From Paenochrobactrum pullorum (GTDB lineage Bacteria > Pseudomonadota > Alphaproteobacteria > Rhizobiales > Rhizobiaceae), in contig NZ_JBHEEH010000009.1 in the NCBI RefSeq assembly GCF_041929845.1, positions 38,202 to 102,201 on the forward strand: DNA of 64,000 bases, read 5' to 3'. The first letter of the stretch is position 1. Each line of letters opens with the position of its first letter. Position numbers and translations under genes: made by a program. Of this stretch, positions 16,760 to 25,952 are shown piece by piece. The notes beneath the pieces are model-generated. The model was not told the origin of the DNA. It was given only the letters and a program-made list of their open reading frames with translations, and did no database searches.

Positions 16760-18271
16760 ATGACTAATCATCTATTCGATGCTTTTCGCGGTTTTATGCC
16801 AAATCCAGGGGCAACTTTTATCGAGACGCTAAACGGTCATATTTTGACCTATGCCGATATGCTTGATCTTTCAGCCCGATTTGCCAATGTACTTGTTGAT
16901 GAAGGCGTTAAAAAGGGCGATCGTGTTGCTGTTCAGGTGGAAAAAAGCGCTGAAGTCCTGATGCTTTATCTGGCTTGTGTGCGTTGTGGCGCGGTTTATC
17001 TGCCACTGAACACCGGATATACCATCGCTGAGCTTGAATATTTCTTTAACGATGCCAAGCCTGCACTTATTGTTGTTGCCCCTGAAAATACTGAGAAATT
17101 ATCCGCGTTGATCGCTGATTGCGGTGCAGTGATGGAAAGCTTGGGTGATCATGGTGATGGCACTTTGATGGAAAAAGCGTTTAAAGCTTCCGCTGCGTTT
17201 ATTGATGTTGTCTGTAACGCCGATGATCTGGCTGCAATTCTTTATACATCGGGTACAACAGGACGTTCAAAAGGCGCCATGCTCAGCCATAATAACCTGT
17301 TGTCAAATGCACTGACTTTGCGTGACTATTGGCAATTTACCTCTGCTGATAGGCTCATCCATGCTTTGCCGATTTTCCATACCCATGGACTTTTTGTGGC
17401 AACCAACTGTGTGCTGGTGTCTGGTGCTTCGATGTTCTTGCTACCGAAATTTGATCCGGAAGCGATTATCGCACGTCTGTCGCAGGCCACTGTTCTTATG
17501 GGTGTGCCAACATTTTATGTGCGGTTGGCGCAAGATGAACGGGTTAACCGTGCAAGCACTGTATCAATGCGGTTGTTTATTTCGGGCTCTGCACCTCTAT
17601 TAGCCGAAACCCATAAAAGATTCCGTGAAAAAACCGGTCATGCCATTCTTGAGCGCTATGGTATGACCGAAACCAACATGAATACATCCAATCCTTATAA
17701 TGGTGAGCGTATCGCTGGAACGGTGGGCTTTCCTCTGCCAGACGTGGAAATCAGAGTTATGGATATGGAAACGGGCGCACCTTTGCCTCATGGTCAAACC
17801 GGGATGCTGGAAGTGCGTGGGCCTAATGTTTTTAAAGGCTATTGGAACATGCCAGAAAAAACGAAAGAAGAGCTGCGGGATAATGGTTTTTTCATCACTG
17901 GCGATCTGGGTCTGATGGATGACAAAGGCTATGTGCATATTGTCGGGCGCGGTAAAGATCTGGTGATTTCCGGCGGATATAATATTTACCCGAAAGAGGT
18001 GGAGGGCGAAATCGACCTGATTGATGGTGTGGTGGAAAGTGCAGTTATTGGCGTGCCTCATCAGGATTTTGGCGAAGGTGTTACGGCTATTGTTGTGCCG
18101 CAAAAAGATGCTCATCTGAATGAAGATGACATGATTGCATCGCTAACCGAAAAGCTTGCCCGTTATAAATTGCCCAAACGCATTATTTTCGTTGAAGAAT
18201 TGCCGCGTAACACAATGGGTAAAGTGCAAAAGAATATTTTACGGGAAATCTATCATCATATCTATCAGTGA
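16760..18271 (+). CDS. matB: Malonyl-CoA synthetase (malonate-CoA ligase)
   Basis: 503 residues of the ANL (AMP-forming) superfamily. The P-loop-like motif is LYTSGTTGRSKGAMLSH (residues 161-177). ERYGMTE and the hinge ITGDLGLMDDKGYVHIVGRGKD follow, then SGGYNIYPKEVE and the C-terminal catalytic lysine in NTMGKVQKN. It activates malonate with ATP and CoA to malonyl-CoA, which MatA decarboxylates. The tandem arrangement identifies the substrate better than the sequence alone; without it the call would be acyl-CoA synthetase. A strong terminator follows. Confidence 0.92.
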   Translation: MTNHLFDAFRGFMPNPGATFIETLNGHILTYADMLDLSARFANVLVDEGVKKGDRVAVQVEKSAEVLMLYLACVRCGAVYLPLNTGYTIAELEYFFNDAKPALIVVAPENTEKLSALIADCGAVMESLGDHGDGTLMEKAFKASAAFIDVVCNADDLAAILYTSGTTGRSKGAMLSHNNLLSNALTLRDYWQFTSADRLIHALPIFHTHGLFVATNCVLVSGASMFLLPKFDPEAIIARLSQATVLMGVPTFYVRLAQDERVNRASTVSMRLFISGSAPLLAETHKRFREKTGHAILERYGMTETNMNTSNPYNGERIAGTVGFPLPDVEIRVMDMETGAPLPHGQTGMLEVRGPNVFKGYWNMPEKTKEELRDNGFFITGDLGLMDDKGYVHIVGRGKDLVISGGYNIYPKEVEGEIDLIDGVVESAVIGVPHQDFGEGVTAIVVPQKDAHLNEDDMIASLTEKLARYKLPKRIIFVEELPRNTMGKVQKNILREIYHHIYQ

Positions 18272-18346
18272 TTATTCATAGCATTGGTCATTGAAGTTAA
18301 GGTTTTGGGGATGGTTGTTGTTCACCAATATAGAGTGCTTTGAACC

Positions 18347-18391
18347 ATGAAGATCACTTCGCGCAATAATATTACGTGAAGTGATCTTTTG
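18347..18391 (+). terminator. Terminator after matAB
   Basis: AAGATCACTTC (18350-18360) pairs with GAAGTGATCTT (18378-18388), extended by three more pairs including one G-T, around an 11-base loop. TTTT overlaps the end of the stem. It lies 78 bases beyond matB. Confidence 0.75.
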
Positions 18392-18436
18392 TGGATAAAT
18401 CTTGCGTTTAGGGATGCTTTTTGATTGCGTAATCAT

Positions 18437-18463
18437 ATTAGAGCATTATAAGAGTGCTCTAAT
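18437..18463. promoter_or_regulatory. Palindrome upstream of the SsuB-like operon
   Basis: ATTAGAGCA and TGCTCTAAT are perfect 9-base arms around TTATAAGAG. The element sits about 125 bases before the ATPase gene, in an otherwise AT-rich stretch. It could be an operator. No candidate regulator is nearby. Confidence 0.4.
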
Positions 18464-18539
18464 TTAGCGAGCAAAATTGGGCGGATTTTTAAAATTCCTG
18501 GCTCTGCCGTCCGAGCATCTCTCCGGAGGACTGAAATTT

Positions 18540-18593
18540 ATGAACCATTCTCGCATGGTGCTTTGTCTTGTCTGTAAAGGGGAAAGACAATGA
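18540..18593 (+). CDS. Possible 17-residue leader peptide coupled to the ABC ATPase gene
   Basis: An ATG at 18540 with the strong ribosome site CCGGAGGA about 10 bases upstream opens a 17-codon frame, MNHSRMVLCLVCKGERQ. Its TGA overlaps the ATPase start (ATGA at 18590). The ATPase also has GGGGAAAGA before it, so it does not need coupling. The peptide has two cysteines and no similarity I recognise. It may regulate the importer or may be chance; the ribosome site and the overlap favour translation. Confidence 0.4.
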   Translation: MNHSRMVLCLVCKGERQ

Positions 18594-19435
18594 ATGCCAC
18601 GACCAATGTTGTTCAGCCGGACAATGCCCCAAAAACAGTTATTGAGCTTAAAAATGTAGCAATTTCATTCAATCTGGCCAATGGCGGCCGGTATGATGCA
18701 GTGGCTGAAAGCAATCTAAAAGTTGCTGACAATGAATTTGTTGCCATCGTCGGGCCAACAGGTTGTGGTAAGTCCACTCTGTTGAATGCCGTGGCAGGTC
18801 TTTTGATACCGGCAAGCGGCACTGTGGAAATCAGCGGCAAGCAATTAAGTGGTTTAAATCGTCAGTCTGGTTATTTGTTCCAGCAAGATGCATTAATGCC
18901 GTGGAAAACAGTGCTTGAAAATGTTGCTATTGGTTTGGAAATTGCCGGTATACCGAAAAGACAAGCACGTGAAGAAGCACAAGCCTGGCTGGCGCGTGTA
19001 GGCCTTGCTAATTTTGGTGACCGCTATCCGCATATGTTGTCGGGTGGACAGCGCAAGCGTATTGGCTTGGCGCAGGTGCTTATCCGCAATCCTAAATATT
19101 TGCTGATGGATGAACCTTTCGGGCCTTTGGATGCACAAACCCGCGTTATCATGGGCGATCTTTTGCTGGACCTCTGGTCGCAGGATCGCAAAGCTGTGAT
19201 GTTCGTGACCCATGATCTGGAAGAAGCAATCGCATTGGCTGATCGTGTGGTGATTATGTCTGCGGGGCCGCGCGCTCATATTCTGGCTGAATATCAAATT
19301 CCGCTGGAACGTCCGCGCGAAATTTCTGAAATTCGCCTCAATGACCAATTTCATGAAATCCATCGTGAAATTTGGGGTGCGCTGAAAGAAGAAGTGCTTA
19401 AAGGCTATCAGCAGACAAGCGGAGTGCGCAAATGA
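18590..19435 (+). CDS. ABC transporter ATPase, SsuB/TauB/ThiZ family
   Basis: 281 residues with one ABC domain of the nitrate/sulfonate/taurine class: Walker A GPTGCGKS near residue 57, FQQDALMPWKTVLENV (Q-loop), signature LSGGQRKR, Walker B YLLMDEPFGPLD and VTHDLEEAIALADRV as the switch and D-loop region. In this family the Q-loop normally continues into a sequence like LMPW, as here. It powers the permease encoded by the next gene, whose start overlaps this stop (ATGA). Substrate class only; the ligand could be a sulfonate, a pyrimidine precursor of thiamine or another small organic molecule. Confidence 0.9.
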   Translation: MNATTNVVQPDNAPKTVIELKNVAISFNLANGGRYDAVAESNLKVADNEFVAIVGPTGCGKSTLLNAVAGLLIPASGTVEISGKQLSGLNRQSGYLFQQDALMPWKTVLENVAIGLEIAGIPKRQAREEAQAWLARVGLANFGDRYPHMLSGGQRKRIGLAQVLIRNPKYLLMDEPFGPLDAQTRVIMGDLLLDLWSQDRKAVMFVTHDLEEAIALADRVVIMSAGPRAHILAEYQIPLERPREISEIRLNDQFHEIHREIWGALKEEVLKGYQQTSGVRK

Positions 19436-20223
19436 ACAAGCCTCTCTTATTTTTAGCGCAGCTTAGCGTGGCTGTGTTTGTGATCCTTGTCTGGTATTTG
19501 TTCACCGAAACGCATTTGTTCGGCAATCCGTCCAACGCCAAGTTTTTCTTTGCAACACCGACACAAGTGGCGGTGCGCATTTATAAATGGTTTGCTGAAG
19601 GCACGATCTGGTATCATCTCGGCATTACGCTGGTGGAAGCGATGCTTGCTTTTGTCATTGGTTCCGTTGGTGGTATTTTGATCGGCTTCTGGTTTGCCCG
19701 CAAACCGATGCTGGCTGCGGTTTTTGATCCATATGTGAAGGCTGCCAATTCATTGCCCCGTGTGGTGCTGGCACCAATTTTCATGCTCTGGTTAGGCTTG
19801 GGAATTTGGTCCAAGGTTGCGCTTGGTGTTTCGCTGGTCTTTTTCATTGTGTTCTTCAACGTTTATCAAGGTGTCAAGGAAGTTAACCAGACCGTGCTTG
19901 CCAATGCCCGTATGCTTGGCATGAATGAGCGTCAGTTGTTGCGTAATGTCTATCTGCCATCTGCTTTGTCGTGGATGTTTTCAAGTTTGCACACTGCCGT
20001 TGGTTTTGCAGTTGTTGGTGCAGTTGTTGGCGAATATCTGGGCTCTTCCGCAGGTCTTGGCTATCTCATCCATCAGGCTGAAGGCGTGTTTGACGTCACC
20101 GGTGTTTTTGCCGGCATGATTGTTTTGACGGCTTTTGTCTTGCTGATTGATTGGGTCGTTTCCATTGCAGAAGAGCGCTTGCTCGTCTGGCGTCCCAAGA
20201 CTGTCGGGCCAAATGGTGCTTAA
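19432..20223 (+). CDS. ABC transporter permease, SsuC/TauC family
   Basis: 263 residues with about six membrane helices. The BPD_transp_1 core includes NSLPRVVLAPIFMLWLGLG and the coupling loop NARMLGMNERQLLRNVYLPSAL (about residues 156-177). The C-terminal helix is followed by AEERLLVWRP. It belongs with the SsuB-like ATPase upstream (overlapping ATGA) and the binding protein downstream (gap 23 bases). Confidence 0.9.
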   Translation: MNKPLLFLAQLSVAVFVILVWYLFTETHLFGNPSNAKFFFATPTQVAVRIYKWFAEGTIWYHLGITLVEAMLAFVIGSVGGILIGFWFARKPMLAAVFDPYVKAANSLPRVVLAPIFMLWLGLGIWSKVALGVSLVFFIVFFNVYQGVKEVNQTVLANARMLGMNERQLLRNVYLPSALSWMFSSLHTAVGFAVVGAVVGEYLGSSAGLGYLIHQAEGVFDVTGVFAGMIVLTAFVLLIDWVVSIAEERLLVWRPKTVGPNGA

Positions 20224-20246
20224 ATTATCATTCAAGGAATATAATC

Positions 20247-21287
20247 ATGCATATAACACGTCGCGATTTAATGCTTGGCGCAGCTGCTTTTGGGCTGATG
20301 AATATTGCTGCACAGCTACCGGCTTTTGCGCAAGATCCTGATGCAAAGCCTGAAAAAACCGACCTGATGCTGGGTGTAGGCGGCAAGCCTTTGTTCTATT
20401 ATCTGCCACTGACAATTGCCGAGCGTTTGGGCTTCTTTGAAGAGCAGGAACTTAACGTCACTGTGAATGATTTTGGCGGTGGGGCCAAATCATTGCAGGC
20501 CTTGATTGGCGGATCGGTTGATATGGTAACCGGTGCTTATGAGCATACATTGCGTATGCAGCACCGCGGGCAGGATATTAAGGCGATTTGCGAGCTAGGT
20601 CGTTTGCCGGGTATTTGTATTGCTGTGCGTAGTGATTTGGCCGACGAGATAAAAACCATTGCTGATCTGAAAGGACGCAATGTTGGTGTGACCGCACCTG
20701 GTTCGTCTACCTCGTTATTTTTGCAATATGCGCTGATCAAAAATGGTCTGGCGGCTGATGATGCATCGATTATTGGTGTTGGCGGTGGCGCCAGTGCCGT
20801 TGCTGCTATTAAAAAAGGCGACATCGCTGCATTGGTACATTTGGATCCGGCGATTACCAAACTGGAAGTTGACGGTGACATTAAAATTCTGCTCGACACC
20901 CGTACAGAAGAAGGCACCCGTGCTTTGTTCGACGGTACAAATCCGGCAGCTATCGTTTATATGCAGCAGAGTTTTATTGATGCCAATCCGGTGACAACAC
21001 AACGTGTCGTCAATGCTTTTGTCAAAGCGCTGAACTGGATTCATAATGCAACGCCTGATGAAGTGGCCGATGCCGTGCCGGAAGAATATTTGTTCGGCGA
21101 TCGCGAGCTTTATAAGACAGGCTTTGAGAAATCACGCGCCATGTATTCTGAAAAAGGTTTTGTGGCAGAGGATGGTTTCGCAAGCATGTATGACATGTTG
21201 AAAAAACTTGATCCGGATTTGGCCGATAGTGATCTGAAATTCTCGCAGACCTTCGATCCGCGGTTTGTTGAATATGCAAATATTTGA
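20247..21287 (+). CDS. ABC transporter substrate-binding protein, NMT1/SsuA type
   Basis: 346 residues from the ATG at 20247; the longer open frame begins inside the permease. The N-terminus MHITRRDLMLGAAAFGLMN has a twin-arginine motif and hydrophobic stretch, and cleavage is probable after AFA near residue 29, so export as a folded protein by Tat is likely. The mature domain is SsuA/NMT1-like: FYYLPLTIAERLGFFEEQEL, DFGGGAKSLQALIGGSVDMVTGAYEH, DLKGRNVGVTAPGSST. A binding protein in last position is less common than first. The ligand cannot be read from sequence. Confidence 0.9.
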   Translation: MHITRRDLMLGAAAFGLMNIAAQLPAFAQDPDAKPEKTDLMLGVGGKPLFYYLPLTIAERLGFFEEQELNVTVNDFGGGAKSLQALIGGSVDMVTGAYEHTLRMQHRGQDIKAICELGRLPGICIAVRSDLADEIKTIADLKGRNVGVTAPGSSTSLFLQYALIKNGLAADDASIIGVGGGASAVAAIKKGDIAALVHLDPAITKLEVDGDIKILLDTRTEEGTRALFDGTNPAAIVYMQQSFIDANPVTTQRVVNAFVKALNWIHNATPDEVADAVPEEYLFGDRELYKTGFEKSRAMYSEKGFVAEDGFASMYDMLKKLDPDLADSDLKFSQTFDPRFVEYANI

Positions 21288-21304
21288 TCATAATAGTGTT
21301 TGAA

Positions 21305-21343
21305 AAAAAATGTGCGGTCTGAAACTCAGACCGCACATTTTTT
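21305..21343. terminator. Bidirectional terminator between the SsuA-like gene and the TonB receptor
   Basis: A 12-base GC-rich perfect stem, TGTGCGGTCTGA with its complement, around AAC, is flanked by A6 and T6 that pair further to 18 bases. It can stop transcription from both sides. It serves the importer operon rightward and the TonB receptor operon leftward, 55 bases beyond the receptor stop. Confidence 0.95.
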
Positions 21344-21397
21344 ATATCTAAATTTTGGTCTTCCGGTTGAATCGTAACCAGACGACCTTTGTTTATT

Positions 21398-24283
21398 TTA
21401 GAATTTCATTGTCAGACCGGCACGGAAGGTGCGGCCCGGTGCAGGCATATAGCTCTGCGCCAGAGGATCCAGATAATAACGGTTGCCAATATTTTGAACC
21501 GATGCATTCAGAACAGTATCTTCACGCAATTTATAGGTCAAAAAAGCATCAAATAATGTAACCGGCTTATAGTGGATCTGCGGCGTTGTTGCACCTGTCT
21601 GCCATGGCTTGTCGATGGTTTCAACCGGACCAGCTGTATAGGTCATACGACCGCCAACTGTGAGGGTTTCTTCAAGGAAACGACTGCCAAGTGTCAGATT
21701 GACCGAATATTTAGGCGGGTTCTGGGTATTCGTAAAGGAACCCATAAAGCTGCCTGGTGTGCAATTTGGTGTGTTTTCGGTTTTCTGATATTGATCGGCG
21801 GTTGCACGCAAGCGGGCGGCAAAATTAGCGTCGCAGGTTTCTGTTTTGAAGTAATAAGTGGCAGAAAGATCTGCAAAAATCCGGCCATTATCATAGCTCG
21901 ACTGGAACTCGAGACCATTGGCTTTGTAACTATCAGCATTGCTGAAAGTCATGCCGCCATTGGACTCAGGATCATAGTAACGCGTGATGTAATTTTTGAT
22001 GTTATTATCAAAATACGCAAGTTTGAATGACGCCGTATCACCAGTCATGAAGAGATTGTTTTGGGTCGTGCTCGCACCGATTTCAATGGCGCGCGAACGT
22101 TCCGGACGTAGTCCTTTCGCCGGATCAACCTGCAATGTGCCGAGTGTGGTTTCAAACAAAGATGGCAAACGATAGCCTTGCGTATAGCTTGCATAGATCA
22201 GTGTCTGCGGCATGATTTCGTAGTTCAAACCAAAGGCTGGCGTGAAACTGCTGCTTTTATCGGAGAGTTTCTCACCGCGCTCGAAACCGGTCACGACACT
22301 GGAATAACCAGCATTGCCCACACTCATATATGTTGGTGTGCCATATTCATCAAATGGTGTACCATCAAACGGATTGTTGGTGTTTGAAGCGGCAATACCG
22401 TTATTCAGACGCGGATCAGTGGCATCAGTGAATTCACCATTTTCATCAGCGCGCCAGAACATGCTGTCCCATGTGCCCGGACCGCGGGAAAGAGCGATCC
22501 ATTTACCATAGAGGTTTTCACGCTTGGCGATTGAAGGCGTATTACGGTCATGGGAGCTGTAGCGGCCATAGCGACCACCTGCCCAGAACTGTAAGTTTTC
22601 CTGCGGTTCATATTCAATTTTACCGCTGAGGCTGATTTCAGAACGACGCCCATCACGTAAGTGGCGGTTCATATTGATATCATGTTCTGTAATTAAGACA
22701 TCCTCCTGAGGACGGATATCTTCATATTGGAATGAACCGCCGAAATCAAAAGCAAATGCACCGGCTGAAGTTTTGAATTCTGAACGGTTGGAGACATCAC
22801 CGCCCACGCGAACGTCATCCATGCGCACCCATGTGCGGTCAGGGCTGTTATAAACCTGCTGTGATGTCGGGCCATTGGTGGAGTTGATTTGGTCTGTTCT
22901 GGAATCTGTAACCCAGAAATTTGCTTTGAAATCGAGCAGATCATTTTCTGCCGGATCGTAATGATAGCGCGCCGTACCGGAGTTGATAACAACGCTGCCA
23001 GTCGGGTACTGATAAAGACCTGCAGTACCGAAACGGAAAATATCGGATGGCATGACTTCACCGAAACGACCATCATAATAACGATAGGTAAGTTCCAGCG
23101 ATTGTTCATCTGTTGGTTTGATGGTCGCTTTTAAGAGGACAGAGTCTGTTTCGGCGGAAGAGTTGAGAACTTCTTCGCCGGCTTTATAAGATTTGGCGAC
23201 GCTGTTTTGCTCATAGCCGTATTTATCAAATTCACGGTATTTTTCACGGCCATGTTTACCTGCAAAATAGTTACCTTGTTTGCGTTTGGCATAGGCGGCA
23301 ACGATATCAAAATATTCGCTGCTGTAAGCAGCGGCAATGCTGCCTGATTTGGCTGCTGAATTAAAGATATTCGGACGATCGCTGCGAACATTTGCTTCCA
23401 GCTCGCTACCGTTTTTCATATAATCAGGGCGATGAGGTTGTTTGACACCGTTATCCCAGATTTCGCCTTTGACGCGCACGCCAAAGTTTTTGCCATCCTT
23501 GAGGATATCCTGAACGCCGATTGTGGTCATATTCACGGCGCCACCAATGGCACCAGCCGCGGCAGGGCTTAAGTCAGGGCCTTTATTGATGGTGACATCG
23601 CTGATCAGATCAGGATCAATATAACTGCGCTGCTGCGTACCGCCATAACCGCGATAAACGTTGAGCGACTGCTGGGAACCGTCAACAGTCACAGCTACAC
23701 GGCTTTGCCCCTGAATACCGCGAATGTTCACATCAAGGCCACCACCGTTACGGCTGTCGCCAACCTGCACGCCTGGCAAGCCTTTCAGCATGTCAGAAGG
23801 TGAAACATTACCGTAACGTGCCATCTGTTCGGCAGATAAATGAACGGTTGAACGTGGAGCTGAGTAAACGGCGGCAGCTCCGGAAGGTTTGCTGACGGTG
23901 ATGGTGTTCAACAAAACAGAACCATCTGCCGGATTGATACCGGCAGCTTCAGCATTGGCTTCTTCCGGTGCGTAAATGCTGCGATAACGAAGATTGGAAT
24001 TTCCCAGAACCCTTTTAAGCGCTGCTTCTGGTGATTGACGACCGATGACAGGCGCGGACTGACCCGAAATGGCACTGCCATTGCGACGCACAACCTGAAT
24101 ACCGGTTGTGGCAGTAAAATCTGCCAAGGCTGTCAGCAAAGGTTTTGCAGGTATATTAAAATTATAACTGGCTTGATCCTGCGCAGTCGGAGTGGCTTGT
24201 GCCATTGCGACCACCGGACAGGCAGTCATAAGCGCAATAAGCGAAACACCACTGGCGGTGAACGCGGTTCTGATAGTCTTCAT
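21398..24283 (-). CDS. TonB-dependent receptor with N-terminal signalling (STN) domain, unit 1
   Basis: 961 residues. A Sec signal peptide (about 1-28, AMA/QAT), then an STN domain (about 43-105, beginning YNFNIPAKPLLTALADF), a TonB-box-like NTITVSKP, a plug domain with SDMLKGLPGVQVGDSRNGGGLDVNIRG, and a long 22-strand barrel closing in FRAGLTMKF. The motif YRLPSLFETT resembles the FRAP region of heme/hemoglobin receptors, but no clear NPNL is present, so heme or a siderophore are both possible. It would both import its ligand and signal to the FecR-like protein encoded upstream on the same strand. Mirror partner of the receptor at 27.9-30.7 kb. Confidence 0.92.
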   Translation of the reverse strand: MKTIRTAFTASGVSLIALMTACPVVAMAQATPTAQDQASYNFNIPAKPLLTALADFTATTGIQVVRRNGSAISGQSAPVIGRQSPEAALKRVLGNSNLRYRSIYAPEEANAEAAGINPADGSVLLNTITVSKPSGAAAVYSAPRSTVHLSAEQMARYGNVSPSDMLKGLPGVQVGDSRNGGGLDVNIRGIQGQSRVAVTVDGSQQSLNVYRGYGGTQQRSYIDPDLISDVTINKGPDLSPAAAGAIGGAVNMTTIGVQDILKDGKNFGVRVKGEIWDNGVKQPHRPDYMKNGSELEANVRSDRPNIFNSAAKSGSIAAAYSSEYFDIVAAYAKRKQGNYFAGKHGREKYREFDKYGYEQNSVAKSYKAGEEVLNSSAETDSVLLKATIKPTDEQSLELTYRYYDGRFGEVMPSDIFRFGTAGLYQYPTGSVVINSGTARYHYDPAENDLLDFKANFWVTDSRTDQINSTNGPTSQQVYNSPDRTWVRMDDVRVGGDVSNRSEFKTSAGAFAFDFGGSFQYEDIRPQEDVLITEHDINMNRHLRDGRRSEISLSGKIEYEPQENLQFWAGGRYGRYSSHDRNTPSIAKRENLYGKWIALSRGPGTWDSMFWRADENGEFTDATDPRLNNGIAASNTNNPFDGTPFDEYGTPTYMSVGNAGYSSVVTGFERGEKLSDKSSSFTPAFGLNYEIMPQTLIYASYTQGYRLPSLFETTLGTLQVDPAKGLRPERSRAIEIGASTTQNNLFMTGDTASFKLAYFDNNIKNYITRYYDPESNGGMTFSNADSYKANGLEFQSSYDNGRIFADLSATYYFKTETCDANFAARLRATADQYQKTENTPNCTPGSFMGSFTNTQNPPKYSVNLTLGSRFLEETLTVGGRMTYTAGPVETIDKPWQTGATTPQIHYKPVTLFDAFLTYKLREDTVLNASVQNIGNRYYLDPLAQSYMPAPGRTFRAGLTMKF

Positions 24284-24367
24284 TCTTGACGTTTCCTGTT
24301 CAAATGCAAGGACGTCGGTCCCTTAATGAAAGAACGTTTGCGGCAAGAAAAACCCGTAAAAATAATT

Positions 24368-25348
24368 TTATCGAGAGATAATTGTCAGCAGGCCAGGCAC
24401 GTGCACCACGCTGAGATTGAGCGTATTGCGCAGTGCATCAAATACTGCATCGGGATTATTGGCCTGAAAGACACCTGATACTGGAAGATTTTCCAAATCC
24501 GGATCATTCAGCACAATTCGTCCTGACGAATATCTGGATAATTCATGCAAAACAGATTTTAATGGTGTTTGGTTCATCATGATCAGGCCGCGTCGCCATG
24601 CAAGGCGCGCTTCTGCATCATCACCGTCAACCTGCTCAATTTTATCTTTTGAGACGGCTGCACTATTACCTGCAGGCAGATTGATGCCGTGCGATGCATC
24701 ATGGCCATAAACGGCAACAAGACCGCGCTCAACTGTTACTTTTGTTAAATCCTGTTCAAGTTCGACTGCAAAGGCTGTGCCGAGAACCTGAATATTTGCC
24801 AAGCCTCCTGCAACTTTAAAAGGGCGGTTTTCATTGCGCACAACATCAAACCATGCGCGTCCACGTACGAGTTCAACTTTACGTTCTTGATCAGTAAAAT
24901 ATTCATTCAGTGCACTGTCACCATCAAGGTAGACACGGGAACCGTCACGAAGGGTAATTTCTAATTGTTGTCCGGGTGCGGCAGCATAATCTGAAATATG
25001 GCGCTGGAACAAACCGGCATCGCGCCAAAGAGCTCCACAACTTATTGCTGCTACCAGACTGGCTGCAACCGTGCTCCATTTAATAAATTTTCCAAATGAA
25101 GAGTTGCGTGTTGCATAACGTCTGTGCCAGCCGGTTTTTGCGGCCTCAAGAGCTGGCGCTTTTAACTCGCCCCACAGATCGGCAGTTCGCTGATAAGCAA
25201 GTTTGTGCTGTGCACTTTGCTCGCACCACGCATTGAAAGAGCGCTGGACAGCATTGCTTACTGGCTGGTTGTTCATGCGCACAAACCAATCCGCAGCTTC
25301 TTCAATGACTGCCTCAGTCAGCTTTTCAGAGCGTTTCTCTTTCAGCAT
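24368..25348 (-). CDS. FecR-like anti-sigma factor, unit 1
   Basis: 326 residues from the ATG at 25348; a longer frame would run into the sigma factor gene. The N-terminal cytosolic region EAADWFVRMN...FNAWCEQSAQHKLAY is the FecR sigma-binding domain. One membrane segment (about residues 87-105, STVAASLVAAISCGALW) is followed by the periplasmic FecR domain with LRDGSRVYLDGDSALNEYF, VELVRGRAWFDV and GTAFAVE, and a STN-like end (LPVSGVFQANNPDAVFDAL). It relays ligand binding at the receptor to the sigma factor. Order sigma, anti-sigma, receptor, all leftward. Confidence 0.9.
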   Translation of the reverse strand: MLKEKRSEKLTEAVIEEAADWFVRMNNQPVSNAVQRSFNAWCEQSAQHKLAYQRTADLWGELKAPALEAAKTGWHRRYATRNSSFGKFIKWSTVAASLVAAISCGALWRDAGLFQRHISDYAAAPGQQLEITLRDGSRVYLDGDSALNEYFTDQERKVELVRGRAWFDVVRNENRPFKVAGGLANIQVLGTAFAVELEQDLTKVTVERGLVAVYGHDASHGINLPAGNSAAVSKDKIEQVDGDDAEARLAWRRGLIMMNQTPLKSVLHELSRYSSGRIVLNDPDLENLPVSGVFQANNPDAVFDALRNTLNLSVVHVPGLLTIISR

Positions 25349-25409
25349 AGAATACAGTTTTTTCCACCCGCCAAATATAAACCTTTGAAATGATGATGAC
25401 GTATCAAAA

Positions 25410-25952
25410 TCATTTCTCCTCCCGCATGTGCTGCCATTTATGACAAGATGAAATGGCCGCTGCCATTTCTTTTTCAACCGTGCTCAACGAAATTTTTAAA
25501 TGGCGTGCAATTTGCTGATAGGTCATTCCGTCAACTCTTGCCAGAAGAAAAATCTGTCCGCGACGTTTAGGTAAAGCATTGATCGCATTCAACAGATCAG
25601 AAAGCTCGTGGCGTGCTTCTACAATTCTCTCCGGCTGAATGTAATCTGTCGTATCATTTTGTACCTGATAGGTATCACCATAATTGAGCCTGTCAGGGCG
25701 TGTTTTTCTACTGCGGATATGATCCAAAGCCAATGTGGTGACTGTACGTACAACAAGGCCGCCATCATTTTCTGTCAATGATCGCTTCGATAATTTTACG
25801 TAGGTTTCGTGCAGGATATCATCGGCATCCTGCGCATTTCCCAGAATGCTGGATGCCAGCCTTTTCAGACGGAGTCGTTCCCTGACATAAATCCGTTCAA
25901 AAACAACATTCATGGAGGGCATTGAAATCCTGAGGGTGAAATGGGAGGCCAT
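25410..25952 (-). CDS. FecI-like ECF sigma factor, unit 1
   Basis: 180 residues. Region 2 is RLKRLASSILGNAQDADDILHETYVKLS; region 4 contains LPKRRGQIFLLARVDGMTYQQIARHLKISLSTVEKEMAAAI, a helix-turn-helix that reads the -35 box. Internal ATG codons at residues 11 and 14 (MPSMNVVFERIY) are possible true starts, because the first 10 residues lack a convincing ribosome site. It would transcribe the receptor gene when released by the FecR-like protein. Divergent from the second FecI gene across 303 bases. Confidence 0.88.
   Translation of the reverse strand: MASHFTLRISMPSMNVVFERIYVRERLRLKRLASSILGNAQDADDILHETYVKLSKRSLTENDGGLVVRTVTTLALDHIRSRKTRPDRLNYGDTYQVQNDTTDYIQPERIVEARHELSDLLNAINALPKRRGQIFLLARVDGMTYQQIARHLKISLSTVEKEMAAAISSCHKWQHMREEK

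Noticed and set aside
18272..18589. Thiamine pyrophosphate riboswitch before the SsuB/ThiZ-like operon
   Set aside because: The expected CUGAGA and the late conserved block were not found; only a terminator, a palindrome and the leader ORF are visible, so a thiamine role is not supported.
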